Below are positions 16,427 through 23,964 of a stretch of DNA of 54,440 nt, in pieces. Origin of the DNA: an uncultured Verrucomicrobiales bacterium. GTDB lineage: Bacteria > Verrucomicrobiota > Verrucomicrobiia > Verrucomicrobiales > Akkermansiaceae. The stretch's first letter is position 1. Each line of letters opens with the position of its first letter. The notes under the pieces are model-generated. The model was not told where the DNA came from. It did not search any database and saw nothing but the letters and a program-made list of their open reading frames with translations. The stretch spans positions 77,255-131,694 of the forward strand of contig CAKZMG010000213.1 of the NCBI GenBank assembly GCA_937128235.1. The letters are read 5' to 3'. Both the position numbers and the translations under genes were made by a program.

Positions 16427-17674
16427 ATGGAAACTCTTATCCCTATCATCATTATCCTCGCTAAGGTCATTGGCATCACGTTTGTGCTGACCTTGCCGAT
16501 TATTGCGTATTCAGTTTATGCTGAGCGTCGTTTTGCGGCTGTTATTCAAGACCGTGTGGGGCCTAACAGAACTGGAATCCCGCTTACTATCTTCGGATTT
16601 AAAAAGGACATAAGCCTCTTCGGTCTTCTACAGCCTCTTGCGGATGGTCTTAAGTTTATACTGAAGGAGGACTTTGTTCCTTCACACGTGAATAAATTTT
16701 TCTTCTGGCTTGCTCCAGCTCTCACCATGGTTCCTGCACTCGTCACGCTCTCAGTAGTCCCCTTCGGTTCTGAGTTATTCGGTGAGAAACTAGTGATCGC
16801 AGATGTGTCTGTGGGTCCACTTCTCATCTTTGCGGTAGCGTCACTTTCAGTTTACGGAATCACGCTCGCTGGCTGGGCATCGAACAACAAGTATTCATTC
16901 TTCGGTGGTGTTCGCTCATGTGCTCAGATGATTTCTTACGAGATCGCGCTCGGACTCTCTATCATCCCAGTGCTCATGCATTTCGGTGATTTAAACCTCT
17001 CTAACATCGTAGCAGAACAGGCTAAAAATGGCTGGCTCATCCTCCCTCTCTGGGGAGAAGGTCTCACTACGGAGCGCATGTTGCTCTGGATACCGATGAT
17101 TATTTCCTTCTTCATCTTCACCATCTCCATCTTCGCAGAAACAAACCGTATGCCATTCGACTTACCAGAATGTGAAACGGAACTCGTTGGTGGTTACCAC
17201 ACGGAGTATTCCTCTATGAAATTCGCTCTTTTCTTCCTAGGAGAATACGCAGCAATGATCGTAGGTTCTGCCCTGATCGTGACCCTCTTCCTCGGAGGTT
17301 GGTCCATCGGGTTCGGTGCAGATGCTTGGGTCGTCAGCACATTTGGCGACTGGGCTGGGCTCATCCACCTCGGAGTGTTTCTCGCCAAGCTCGTAGGCTT
17401 CATCCTCTTCTTCATACTCATCCGCTGGACAGTCCCACGTTTCCGCTATGATCAACTCATGAAACTCGGCTGGGTCGTATTCTTCGAAGCCGCACTGATA
17501 AACATCCTCATCGCAGCAATTATCATGACCTACACCAGAGGTCATCTATCCACTGCACAGTTTGTCGGTGCAGCGATTGGCGTGATCGTCTTCTCTGCTG
17601 TCATGTTCTACATTGCAAAGTCGCTTGAAAAAATGCTCGCTAAAGACAAAGTAACCACCGCCATATCTGACTAA
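16427..17674 (+). CDS. nuoH: NADH-quinone oxidoreductase subunit H
   Basis: Membrane-arm subunit (ND1 type) that forms the quinone chamber with NuoB and NuoD. Family signatures are RVGPNRTGIP (about 41-50), GLLQPLADGLKFILKED, and the acidic third loop with ETNRMPFDLPECETELVGGYHTEY (about 237-260). About eight to nine membrane helices are predicted; 415 residues is slightly longer than the usual 325-400. It is bracketed by accessory cassettes on both sides, and the cassette B arm begins within a few bases of its stop codon. Confidence 0.97.
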   Translation: METLIPIIIILAKVIGITFVLTLPIIAYSVYAERRFAAVIQDRVGPNRTGIPLTIFGFKKDISLFGLLQPLADGLKFILKEDFVPSHVNKFFFWLAPALTMVPALVTLSVVPFGSELFGEKLVIADVSVGPLLIFAVASLSVYGITLAGWASNNKYSFFGGVRSCAQMISYEIALGLSIIPVLMHFGDLNLSNIVAEQAKNGWLILPLWGEGLTTERMLLWIPMIISFFIFTISIFAETNRMPFDLPECETELVGGYHTEYSSMKFALFFLGEYAAMIVGSALIVTLFLGGWSIGFGADAWVVSTFGDWAGLIHLGVFLAKLVGFILFFILIRWTVPRFRYDQLMKLGWVVFFEAALINILIAAIIMTYTRGHLSTAQFVGAAIGVIVFSAVMFYIAKSLEKMLAKDKVTTAISD

Positions 17675-17680
17675 ATTTAA

Positions 17681-17712
17681 CCGCTGATTACGCTGATTTT
17701 AAACTGATTTTT
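17681..17712. repeat. Left inverted-repeat arm of cassette B
   Basis: Three CTGATT hexamers at 17684, 17693 and 17704 (spacing 9 and 11). It matches the reverse complement of 18140-18171 at 30 of 32 bases. It begins six bases after the nuoH stop. Confidence 0.92.
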
Positions 17713-17718
17713 TCTCTA

Positions 17719-18141
17719 ATGAACTATCCTGAACATCAATACCCACACTCAGAGCTGACTAAGCAGATTATTGCTGCGGCTTATCGAGTGAGTAGTGATC
17801 TAAAGAATGGATTAGTAGAAAAAATCTATGAAAATGCACTTTGTATCGATTTCGCTGAACAGAACATAATCTATTCTCAACAAGAACAATTCCCCGTTTA
17901 CTATCATGAAAAAAACTGTGGCACCCTCATCCCAGATTTGATTGTCGATGAAAAAGTCATCGTTGACACGAAAGTAGTCAAAGAAATCAATAGTGAACAC
18001 ATCTCAAAAATGCAAAGTTACCTCAGCATATCAGGGTTAAAAGCAGGACTAATCATCAATTTTAAATACACATCAGTAACAGTCCGAAGAGTGGCAAACA
18101 CGAATCCAACCACAAATCCAGAAGAAATCAGATTGAAATAA
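17719..18141 (+). CDS. GxxExxY protein (PD-(D/E)XK nuclease-like fold), cassette B
   Basis: A 140-residue GxxExxY-family protein, divergent from the one at 15956. GLVEKIY (about 32-38) is the signature motif. The nuclease-like core is LIPDLIVDEKVIVDTKVV, where the Glu of the ELK motif is replaced by Asp (DTK). MQSYLSISGLKAGLIINF corresponds to the last conserved block. The C-terminal 20 residues are Asn/Thr/Pro-rich. The ORF is co-directional with nuo and enclosed by the 32-bp inverted repeat; its stop codon overlaps the right arm. Function is unknown. Confidence 0.88.
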   Translation: MNYPEHQYPHSELTKQIIAAAYRVSSDLKNGLVEKIYENALCIDFAEQNIIYSQQEQFPVYYHEKNCGTLIPDLIVDEKVIVDTKVVKEINSEHISKMQSYLSISGLKAGLIINFKYTSVTVRRVANTNPTTNPEEIRLK

Positions 18142-18171
18142 AAATCAGTCTAAAATCAGCGCAATCAGCGG
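18140..18171. repeat. Right inverted-repeat arm of cassette B
   Basis: Three AATCAG hexamers at 18143, 18154 and 18163 (spacing 11 and 9, the mirror image of the left arm). It overlaps the GxxExxY stop codon and ends about 39 bases before nuoI. Confidence 0.92.
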
Positions 18172-18210
18172 CAAAAAAATTTAAAGCAATAACTACAATT
18201 CTAAACAGCA

Positions 18211-18780
18211 ATGGCTAAAGTCACTAAAATATCTCGCCCCAAGCTCAGCAAGACTGATGAGGTTTATCTCATTGGGATCTTCAAAGGCACTCTTGTCACT
18301 CTCAAGCATGCCTTTAAGTCTGTCTTCGGAAAATCTCGCGGTGCTGATTCACTCAACTCATCTGGTCTCGGTGTCACGATGCAGTATCCAGAGGAAAAAT
18401 GGGACGATGAACTCCCGGAATACTACCGCGGAGCACCCGCACTCGTCACCGATGAGCAAGACCGTGAGCGCTGTGTCTCTTGCCAGCTTTGTGAATTCAT
18501 CTGCCCGCCAAAAGCCATCAAGATCATCCCAGGAGAAATCCCTGAAGGTGATGAATGGGAAAAAGTGGAAAAGAGACCACAGGAGTTCGACATCGACATG
18601 ATCCGCTGCATCTACTGCGGACTCTGCGAGGAAGTCTGCCCTGAGCAAGCCATCTACCTAAGAAAAGACTACGCCATCACCGGCACAAGCCGTGAAGAAA
18701 TGGTTCACAATAAACAAAAACTCTACGAAATCGGCGGCAAAAGAGTCGGACTAGTCAACAAGTGGAATGAGTTGAAATAG
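18211..18780 (+). CDS. nuoI: NADH-quinone oxidoreductase subunit I
   Basis: 23-kDa ferredoxin-type subunit (TYKY) carrying clusters N6a and N6b. Both [4Fe-4S] motifs are complete: CVSCQLCEFICPPKAI (about 89-104) and CIYCGLCEEVCPEQAI (about 131-146). The N-terminal segment GIFKGTLVTLKHAFKSVFG is the usual amphipathic membrane-contact helix. At 189 residues the length is normal. It is separated from nuoH by cassette B and from nuoJ by cassette C. Confidence 0.97.
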   Translation: MAKVTKISRPKLSKTDEVYLIGIFKGTLVTLKHAFKSVFGKSRGADSLNSSGLGVTMQYPEEKWDDELPEYYRGAPALVTDEQDRERCVSCQLCEFICPPKAIKIIPGEIPEGDEWEKVEKRPQEFDIDMIRCIYCGLCEEVCPEQAIYLRKDYAITGTSREEMVHNKQKLYEIGGKRVGLVNKWNELK

Positions 18781-18810
18781 TTATTTGGTAATGGGTAATT
18801 GTTATTTGGA
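18780..18810. repeat. Left heptamer-type repeat array of cassette C
   Basis: Short degenerate repeats of the form GTTATTTG / GTAATGG / GTAATT / GTTATTTGG follow each other with 6-8 base spacing. The first base is the G of the nuoI stop codon TAG. A small hairpin GGCTC-TGGG-GAGCC lies just inside at 18817-18830. Confidence 0.65.
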
Positions 18811-18849
18811 TTTGTGGCTCTGGGGAGCCAGTTAAAAAAGGAAGAAATC

Positions 18850-19236
18850 ATGAAAAAAAACGTTAAATCATTTGAGGATCTCGAAGCTTATAAAGCTAGT
18901 CGAGTTTTTAGAATGTTCATTCATTCCAAAATCGTTCCTTTATTATTAGCAAAGAATGAATACGATCTCCTCAATCAAATCAAACGATCATCTCGATCAA
19001 TCACCGCCAATGTCGCTGAAGGTTATGGCAGGTTTCACTACATGGATAACTCAAAGTTCTGCGGGATATCAAGAGGATCACTTTATGAAACTCTAGAACA
19101 CTGCATCACAGCAAATGATGAGCTACTCATCTCCAACGACCTACTCACAGAATCAAGAACACTTTTCGATAAAGCAATTGCTCCACTAAACGGATACATC
19201 AACTACCTATTCAGAGCAGCAGACAAATCAAAATAA
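18850..19236 (+). CDS. Four-helix bundle protein, bS23 / 23S rRNA intervening sequence protein family
   Basis: A 128-residue member of the bS23 (IVP) family, which forms a pentameric four-helix-bundle barrel related to the Avd protein of diversity-generating retroelements. Recognisable blocks: KSFEDLEAYKASR, YDLLNQIKRSSRSITANVAEGYGR (residues about 38-61) and GISRGSLYETLEH. I choose ATG 18850 over an upstream TTG because it gives the family N-terminus and is preceded by a good Shine-Dalgarno (AAGGAAG, 18838-18844). Such a signal is missing from the neighbouring genes. Family role is unresolved; a nucleic-acid-binding function is plausible. Confidence 0.92.
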   Translation: MKKNVKSFEDLEAYKASRVFRMFIHSKIVPLLLAKNEYDLLNQIKRSSRSITANVAEGYGRFHYMDNSKFCGISRGSLYETLEHCITANDELLISNDLLTESRTLFDKAIAPLNGYINYLFRAADKSK

Positions 19237-19260
19237 GCACTGGCGCACTAGCGCTATAGC

Positions 19261-19293
19261 CCCCATTAACAAATAACCATTCACGATTAACCA
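19261..19293. repeat. Right heptamer repeat array of cassette C
   Basis: Read on the minus strand it is GTTAATC, GTGAATG, GTTATTT, GTTAATG in exact 7-base register. It is complementary to the left array. It ends about 7 bases before the nuoJ start codon. Confidence 0.65.
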
Positions 19294-19300
19294 CCACACC

Positions 19301-20332
19301 ATGCCTACAATTTTATTCTATCTCTTCGCCATCCTCATGATAGCTGGTGGCGTCTGCGTAGTCGTCCTGAAAAATCCAGTCTCCTCAGCGATGGGTATGA
19401 TCGGATCATTCATCGGTCTCGCAGCTTTACTCATCGGTCTCAATGCATACTTCGTAGGCACACTCCAAGTGCTTGTTTATGCTGGCGCGATCATGGTGCT
19501 GTTTATCTTCATCATCATGCTACTTGATCTCAAAAAAGAAGAGCGCAAGGAATTTAGCAATGCTTCCATCGCTGCTGGTGTGATCATTCCACTTCTTCTC
19601 GTCCTCATCATGGTGCCAGTTTTCTCAAGCATTGATAAGGATTTTGCTAAATTAGACGGGCAAGCCCTAACAGCCTCTATAGAACATTTAGACGACAGTA
19701 TCGCTGATGACAGCCAGATAGTAAAAGCCCTCCGTGGAGAAAAGAACATGGATAAGCCTGCCGATTCTAGTAAAGCTACTCTTCCAGATGTGAACCTCAT
19801 CGGTCAAAAACTCTTCACTGATTATAATTTTCCGCTCCAGGTCGTAGGCGTTTTACTCCTAGTTGCCACTATAGGGTGCGTCACTCTTTCTAAGAAACTT
19901 CACGGTGATGAACCTGAGACAAATACTGATAATCGCATGGCTAAGACCATCGCCAAATCTAGCATCATCCCAGAAGTTAGTATGCCTGCTGATGGCTCAG
20001 AAAATATTGCATCTACTGAGCAGGCAGAACTTCAGCTAGATGAGCAAGCGGCTACTGTCATTTTACCTGAAAATGCCAAATCTGACAAGAAACTCGGAAT
20101 CATCTATAGTTCAAGACCCGATGATGCTGACGACCTCGTCATCATCAATGGAGTCGGTCCACTTCTCGAAGACAAACTTAACGAAATAGGAGTTTATACA
20201 TTCAAGCAAATCGCAGAATGGACCCCAGAACATGTCGCAGAGTTTGATGACCTACTTTCGTTTAAAGGACGCATTGAGCGCGATAACTGGATCGCTCAAG
20301 CAGCAGAACTCCAAGCCAACAAATTTATCTAA
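19301..20332 (+). CDS. nuoJ: NADH-quinone oxidoreductase subunit J with C-terminal helix-hairpin-helix domain
   Basis: Residues 1-200 are a normal NuoJ (ND6 type) membrane subunit: five helices, with NPVSSAMGMIGSFIGLAAL and VLVYAGAIMVLFIFIIML as conserved blocks, and an acidic loop near 115-160. After the last helix (LLLVATIGCVTL) comes a linker of about 65 residues, then a domain (about 276-343) with VIINGVGPLLEDKLNEIGVY and FKGRIERDNWIAQA. This matches the helix-hairpin-helix extension usually seen at the C-terminus of some NuoE proteins. The fusion makes the protein 343 residues instead of about 170-200. Confidence 0.93.
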   Translation: MPTILFYLFAILMIAGGVCVVVLKNPVSSAMGMIGSFIGLAALLIGLNAYFVGTLQVLVYAGAIMVLFIFIIMLLDLKKEERKEFSNASIAAGVIIPLLLVLIMVPVFSSIDKDFAKLDGQALTASIEHLDDSIADDSQIVKALRGEKNMDKPADSSKATLPDVNLIGQKLFTDYNFPLQVVGVLLLVATIGCVTLSKKLHGDEPETNTDNRMAKTIAKSSIIPEVSMPADGSENIASTEQAELQLDEQAATVILPENAKSDKKLGIIYSSRPDDADDLVIINGVGPLLEDKLNEIGVYTFKQIAEWTPEHVAEFDDLLSFKGRIERDNWIAQAAELQANKFI

Positions 20333-20365
20333 TTCATCACCTTTTCACCCCTACCATTAATCATT

Positions 20366-20689
20366 ATGGCAACCGCATCTCTAACAGAATACTTATTCTT
20401 CTCCGGCTTACTTTTCGCCATTGGCTTAGCAGGAGTCATCATTCGCCGCAATATCATCGTCATTTTCATGTGCTTGGAAATGATGCTCGCAGCCGCATCA
20501 CTTACCCTAGTCGCCTTCAGTAGACAAAACCTAGTGAATGGGCTTCCAGACTATGATGGACAAATGCTCGTCTTCTTCATCATCACCGTTGCCGCTGCGG
20601 AAGTCGCAGTCGGGCTCGCCATCATCGTAGCTCTCTACCGAGCACGCAAAACGATCAGCACAGATGATCTCACCACTCTGAAAAACTAA
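20366..20689 (+). CDS. nuoK: NADH-quinone oxidoreductase subunit K
   Basis: Small membrane-arm subunit (ND4L type) of 107 residues with three helices. The conserved glutamates in the second and third helices are visible in CLEMMLAAASLTLVAF and ITVAAAEVAVGLAII; these belong to the proton-translocation path. Length and order (J-K-L) are standard. nuoL starts 12 bases after its stop. Confidence 0.97.
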   Translation: MATASLTEYLFFSGLLFAIGLAGVIIRRNIIVIFMCLEMMLAAASLTLVAFSRQNLVNGLPDYDGQMLVFFIITVAAAEVAVGLAIIVALYRARKTISTDDLTTLKN

Positions 20690-20701
20690 TACATAAATCT
20701 C

Positions 20702-22495
20702 ATGCTACTCTGGTTACTATTTATCCTACCACTCGCAAGTGCGGCACTGATTCATTTCGTGCTGAAGCAAAACAATGCGGGTCTCGCGACTAAGCTCGGA
20801 ACGCTCTTCACATTTGGCACTCTTGTGCTCGCCATCCTCTGGGTCTTTAATGTATTCTCCATTCCTGCTTCTTGGAGTTGGATCCATTTCGGCGACTTCA
20901 AGGTAAATATTGGATTTGTCGATGATCAGCTCGCTAAGGGCATGATGATCGTGGTGACAGGAATCGGTTTCCTCGTGCACGTTTTCTCACTCGCCTACAT
21001 GGAAGATGATGATGCCAAGGCGCGCTACTTCGGTAACCTCTCACTCTTCATGTTCTCCATGACAGGCATCGTCCTCGCAGAGAACTTCATCATGATGTTC
21101 ATCTTCTGGGAGCTTGTCGGTCTATCATCTTATCTCCTCATCGGACATTGGTATAAAAAAGACACTGCTGCAGAAGCTGCCAAGAAAGCATTCCTCTCTA
21201 ACAGAATCGGTGACTTCGGATTCCTCATCGGTATTCTCATGACGTGGATTCTAGCTGGATCAGTCGTCTTTTCAGAAATGAACGGAGCTGAATTCATCGC
21301 ACACGGTGAGTGCCTCGCAGGAGCTGCTGTTCTCCTCGTCTTCTGTGGAGCCATCGGAAAATCCGCCCAGCTCCCACTCCACGTCTGGCTCCCAGATGCC
21401 ATGGAAGGACCCACTCCAGTATCTGCTCTCATCCACGCCGCCACCATGGTTGCAGCTGGTGTCTACATGATGGCACGCTTCTTTGGAGGCATAGGTGATG
21501 CCGCTTTACAGCAAATCCCTGCTACAGAAGTCATCGCCTGGATCGGTGGTATCACCTCACTAGTTGCCGCTCTCATGGCGACTCAGCAGAACGACATCAA
21601 GAAAATCCTCGCCTACTCCACCCTCTCTCAGCTTGGCTATATGGTCATGGCAGTTGGGCTACTTGATCCAAATGCTGGCATGTTCCACCTCTACACACAC
21701 GCATGGTTCAAGGCTCTCCTCTTCCTCGGATCTGGAGCAGTCATCTATGCATGTCATCACGAGCAAGACATCTGGAAAATGGGTGGACTTCGCAAGAAAA
21801 TGCCTATTACGGCGTTCACCTTCATCGTCGGAACGCTCGCACTTACAGCGGTTCCATTTACTTCAGGTTTCTACTCTAAGGAAGGCATTCTTCATGCTGC
21901 GGAAAATCATCCCCTCTACTGGGTAGCACTCGGAGTAGCTTTTCTTACTACTTTCTACATGTTTCGTCTCATATTCGTGGCATTTCTCGGTGAGGCAAAG
22001 GACGATCATGCTAAACACGCTACGGAAGTCGAATCTAGGATGTTTGGTCCCCTCATTATCTTAGCGATCATGGCGTTCGCTTCTCCGTTCCTTACAAAAT
22101 TGATTCCAGGGACAGAAGCTCCAGATATACATTTTGTGATGAACACCACAACTATTCTTTCAATCTCAGCATTCGCTGCTGGTTTCGCACTCGCCTTCCT
22201 ACTCTACAAAGGCAAGAAAGAAGATCCAGTCAGCATCCCGTTATTCCGCAACAAATTCTACATTGATGAATTCTACGCAGGCATCGTGAAATGGTTCCAG
22301 GACCTACTTGCGGCTGTCGTTCACTTCCTCGATGAATTCATCATCAACGGAATGCTCGTCGGAGGGCTCACCCGCCTTGCTCAAGGAACTGGAAATATTT
22401 TCCGCAAATATGCACAGTCAGGAAACCTCCAGCACTATGCGCTCATTAGCGGAGTCGGAATCCTGCTCGCCATCTACTTCACCGTTTTCAAATAA
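20702..22495 (+). CDS. nuoL: NADH-quinone oxidoreductase subunit L
   Basis: Distal proton-pumping, antiporter-like subunit (ND5 type), 597 residues. Signatures: IFWELVGLSSYLLIGHWY with the essential Glu (about 140), KSAQLPLHVWLPDAMEGPTPVSALIHAATMVAAG (about 220-253), and the broken-helix region near DIKKILAYSTLSQLGYM. The C-terminal 100 residues contain the lateral helix expected of NuoL and not of NuoM or NuoN. It is followed by nuoM after 24 bases. Confidence 0.97.
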   Translation: MLLWLLFILPLASAALIHFVLKQNNAGLATKLGTLFTFGTLVLAILWVFNVFSIPASWSWIHFGDFKVNIGFVDDQLAKGMMIVVTGIGFLVHVFSLAYMEDDDAKARYFGNLSLFMFSMTGIVLAENFIMMFIFWELVGLSSYLLIGHWYKKDTAAEAAKKAFLSNRIGDFGFLIGILMTWILAGSVVFSEMNGAEFIAHGECLAGAAVLLVFCGAIGKSAQLPLHVWLPDAMEGPTPVSALIHAATMVAAGVYMMARFFGGIGDAALQQIPATEVIAWIGGITSLVAALMATQQNDIKKILAYSTLSQLGYMVMAVGLLDPNAGMFHLYTHAWFKALLFLGSGAVIYACHHEQDIWKMGGLRKKMPITAFTFIVGTLALTAVPFTSGFYSKEGILHAAENHPLYWVALGVAFLTTFYMFRLIFVAFLGEAKDDHAKHATEVESRMFGPLIILAIMAFASPFLTKLIPGTEAPDIHFVMNTTTILSISAFAAGFALAFLLYKGKKEDPVSIPLFRNKFYIDEFYAGIVKWFQDLLAAVVHFLDEFIINGMLVGGLTRLAQGTGNIFRKYAQSGNLQHYALISGVGILLAIYFTVFK

Positions 22496-22519
22496 CATTT
22501 CTATCACCTACTCAAAACC

Positions 22520-23944
22520 ATGCTTACCTTAGCACTCATCTTAATTCCTCTGCTGGCGACCGCCATCATCTTCTTTGGTGTCTCAGTCAATGCCCGCAAG
22601 ATTGCACTTGGAGCTGCAGTTTTAAACATTGCAGTCGCTATTGCCGCTATCTTCACCTCAGGGTTCTCAGATTTCACTCTCAATGTTCTCAGCAAACCTA
22701 ACATTAATCTAGCACTAGACATTCATCAGAATGGCGGCATCTCGGTTGTGTTGTTGCTGCTCTCAGTGATCGTCACCCTCGCGGCTGTTCTCAGTGGGAC
22801 TTGTCCTAAGGGACGTGAGAAACTGTGGTACTGTAGTGCCCTGCTCATCTCTGCTGGTGCGATTGGTGCGTTTATCTCTACTGATCTGTTCTTCTTCTTC
22901 GCCTTCCATGAGCTAGCGCTCATCCCTACATTCCTCATGATCGGCATACTAGGACGTGGCGACAGAAAGGAAGTCGCATGGAAAGTCACCGTTTACCTCG
23001 CCTTCGGATCAATCGTTCTACTTGCTGGTCTCCTGATGATTGCTAATCAACTCGGCAGCTTCGACATGACTCAGCTAACGGCACTCAGTCATCATCAAAA
23101 CGAAATTGCACTCCTGCTCATCATCGGATTTGGCACGCTCGTTTCACTCTTTCCATTCCACAGCTGGGCAGCCCCAGCCTATGCTTCTGCACCAGCTCCA
23201 GTATCCATGCTTCACGCCGGAGTGCTGAAGAAATTTGGACTCTACGGACTCATCGTAGTGGGCTATAAAGTAGTGCCGGATGGCATGGCTCACTGGCTTC
23301 CCCTGCTCCTCGTTCTTCTCCTCTGCAATATCATCTGGGTTGGACTCGTGACCATCAACCAGAAACGCCTCGACCTCATGCTAGGCAACTCCTCTGTGAT
23401 GCATATGGGCTATATTTTCTTAGCCATCGCAGCACTCGTAGACAACGGCAGCAGCTTCGCTACACAAGCCGCAGTGCTCCTCATGTTCGCGCATGGAATT
23501 TCCATCGCCATGTCATTCTGCCTAGCAGATAGGATAGAAAACAAGACCGGCTCACTAGAGCTCAACCAACTCGGCGGACTCGCTAAAAACGCTCCATCAC
23601 TCGCCTTCCTCTTCGGACTCGTAGGCATGGCATCCATTGGGCTTCCAGGGCTCGCAAATTTCGCCGGAGAGATCATGGTCTTCTTCTCTGGCTTCGAAGG
23701 CTGGAAACCAGCTGATGACCTAGGCCCTGTGCAGATCGCCACCATTATCGCCATCTGGGGCGTGGTTATTTCCGCAGTTTACATGCTCCGTGCATTTAGA
23801 AATATTTTCCAAGGAGAAACTGTCAGCCGCACCGAGAAGGTCAAACCACTGAGCGGAGACGATAAACTCCCTGCCATCATCCTCGGAGTCATCTTACTCA
23901 TCGTAGGAATCTACCCTCAATCCATTTTACAGTTCTTTAACTAA
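22520..23944 (+). CDS. nuoM: NADH-quinone oxidoreductase subunit M
   Basis: Antiporter-like proton-pumping subunit (ND4 type), 474 residues and about 14 helices. FFFFAFHELALIPTFLMIGILG contains the key Glu of helix 5. PFHSWAAPAYASAPAPVSMLHAGVLKKFGLYG (about 212-243) is the conserved helix 7-8 region; it reads AAPAYASAP where most NuoM proteins have LPDAHVEAP, a natural variant of some phyla. It lies between nuoL and nuoN as usual. Confidence 0.96.
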   Translation: MLTLALILIPLLATAIIFFGVSVNARKIALGAAVLNIAVAIAAIFTSGFSDFTLNVLSKPNINLALDIHQNGGISVVLLLLSVIVTLAAVLSGTCPKGREKLWYCSALLISAGAIGAFISTDLFFFFAFHELALIPTFLMIGILGRGDRKEVAWKVTVYLAFGSIVLLAGLLMIANQLGSFDMTQLTALSHHQNEIALLLIIGFGTLVSLFPFHSWAAPAYASAPAPVSMLHAGVLKKFGLYGLIVVGYKVVPDGMAHWLPLLLVLLLCNIIWVGLVTINQKRLDLMLGNSSVMHMGYIFLAIAALVDNGSSFATQAAVLLMFAHGISIAMSFCLADRIENKTGSLELNQLGGLAKNAPSLAFLFGLVGMASIGLPGLANFAGEIMVFFSGFEGWKPADDLGPVQIATIIAIWGVVISAVYMLRAFRNIFQGETVSRTEKVKPLSGDDKLPAIILGVILLIVGIYPQSILQFFN

Positions 23945-23964
23945 CTTTTTTATAACACAACTAC

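Larger units (their letters stand above)
17675..18210. mobile_element. Cassette B: GxxExxY element with near-perfect 32-bp inverted repeat between nuoH and nuoI
   Basis: The nuoH-nuoI gap is a single ORF flanked by 17681-17712 and 18140-18171, complementary at 30 of 32 positions (both mismatches would be A-C in RNA). The right arm starts at the last two bases of the ORF's stop codon. An AAATTT run lies just outside each arm. The stem would be strong enough for an RNase III-type substrate or a DNA cruciform. There is no transposase. The element interpretation rests on the symmetry and on cassettes A and C. Confidence 0.7.
18780..19294. mobile_element. Cassette C: bS23/four-helix-bundle element between nuoI and nuoJ
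   Basis: The nuoI-nuoJ gap holds one ORF of the 23S rRNA intervening-sequence protein family, bounded by complementary repeat arrays. The best paired block is 18780-18795 with 19262-19277 (15 of 16 positions). Both sides continue as degenerate heptamer arrays of the GTTAATG type. Inside the arms, GGCT...GCCAGT occurs on both sides. S23 is the ORF classically found in 23S rRNA intervening sequences bounded by inverted repeats, which makes the same design inside an mRNA notable. Confidence 0.6.

Noticed and set aside
17681-18171. Inverted repeats in the nuo gaps as plain intrinsic terminators
   Set aside because: The complementary arms are about 430 bases apart with an ORF between them and no T-tract follows, so they do not form a local terminator hairpin.
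15905-19300. Cassettes as insertion sequences or transposons
   Set aside because: None encodes a transposase or recombinase, and no clear target-site duplication is visible. They could still be passive elements mobilised in trans.
21130-21447. Antisense open frames in nuoL and nuoM
   Set aside because: Typical shadow frames of membrane-protein genes; the real proteins have all family motifs on the plus strand.
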